From: Actinomycetota bacterium
GTDB taxonomy: Bacteria; Actinomycetota; Humimicrobiia; Humimicrobiales; Humimicrobiaceae
Length of the DNA: 6,657 nucleotides
Assembly: GCA_022865545.1 (NCBI GenBank)
Contig: JALHTA010000427.1
Location: forward strand, 1 to 6,657
Direction: 5' to 3'
The notes beneath the pieces were generated by a model, which was not told where the DNA came from, searched no databases, and worked only from the letters and a program-made list of their open reading frames with translations. A program made the position numbers and the translations under genes. Below, piece after piece: positions 6,504-6,657 of this stretch. Each line of letters starts with the position of its first letter. The stretch's first letter is position 1.

Positions 6504-6657
6504 ATGAGATCTCTGAAGAGAATAAGACCATTCATTAATAGGGCCGGACATAGGCTGCCAGGATATCCTATTTTGTTTATTGGTATCTTTTTATTATTAT
6601 TGCTTTCAAATCCTACAACTATCTACTCTTATCCAGGTAAGGACCCTACCCTAAGAA
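6504..6657 (+). CDS. N-terminus of a secreted or membrane-anchored protein (3' end outside window)
   Basis: An ATG at 6504 opens a frame that runs to the window edge without a stop (51 codons). The N-terminus is strongly basic (MRSLKRIRPFINRAGHRL), followed by a hydrophobic core (YPILFIGIFLLLLLS, about residues 21-35) and a polar segment, SNPTTIYSYPGKDPTLR. This is a signal peptide or N-terminal membrane anchor, with possible cleavage around IYS-YPG. The part seen does not identify a family. No Shine-Dalgarno precedes the ATG, and the promoter -10 ends only 6 nt upstream, so a leaderless mRNA is predicted. No alternative in-frame ATG occurs in the visible part. The gene follows the dehydrogenase by 92 bp and, given its own promoter, is probably a separate unit. 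Confidence 0.7.
   Translation, partial: MRSLKRIRPFINRAGHRLPGYPILFIGIFLLLLLSNPTTIYSYPGKDPTLR

Overview
The window is an AT-rich stretch of bacterial chromosome. It has compact genes, standard-code stops (TAA for five genes, TAG for one) and sigma-A/sigma-70-type promoter hexamers. The HU protein and the low GC suggest a free-living, possibly anaerobic bacterium of Gram-positive or deep-branching low-GC affinity. The sequence alone does not fix the phylum. I see no rRNA, tRNA, CRISPR array, insertion sequence, integrase or prophage gene.

Left part (1-1380): the 3' end of a metallo-beta-lactamase-fold hydrolase of the RNase Z/AtsA-like type enters from the left edge on the + strand. It converges on a small three-helix membrane protein on the minus strand. 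A 240-bp AT-rich gap then separates that gene from a divergent ABC-F gene.

Centre (1381-5060): a full-length ABC-F ATPase (653 aa, two nucleotide-binding domains, C-terminal coiled coil), probably a ribosome-associated translation factor, converges on a secreted or lipid-anchored protein on the minus strand. That protein has a very acidic linker, two Ig/PKD-like domains and a C-terminal beta domain resembling DNRLRE. Upstream of it on the same strand is the gene for the nucleoid protein HU. Two RNA hairpins lie in the gap between HU and the surface protein, so the two are probably separated by a terminator that may be leaky.

Right part (5061-6657): a 262-bp divergent promoter region serves HU (minus) and a malate/L-lactate dehydrogenase-family oxidoreductase (plus). 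The HU promoter is near consensus, and its -10 lies in one arm of a perfect 14-bp inverted repeat. The window ends with the start of a secreted or membrane-anchored protein. Its promoter (TTTACA-17-TATAAT) places the transcription start on or next to the ATG, so the mRNA is predicted to be leaderless.

The genes do not form one pathway; they are mostly single transcription units of housekeeping or surface function. I found no convincing undescribed multi-gene system. The best leads are the predicted leaderless gene at the right edge, the inverted repeat over the HU promoter, the hairpin pair after HU, and the architecture of the acidic surface protein.
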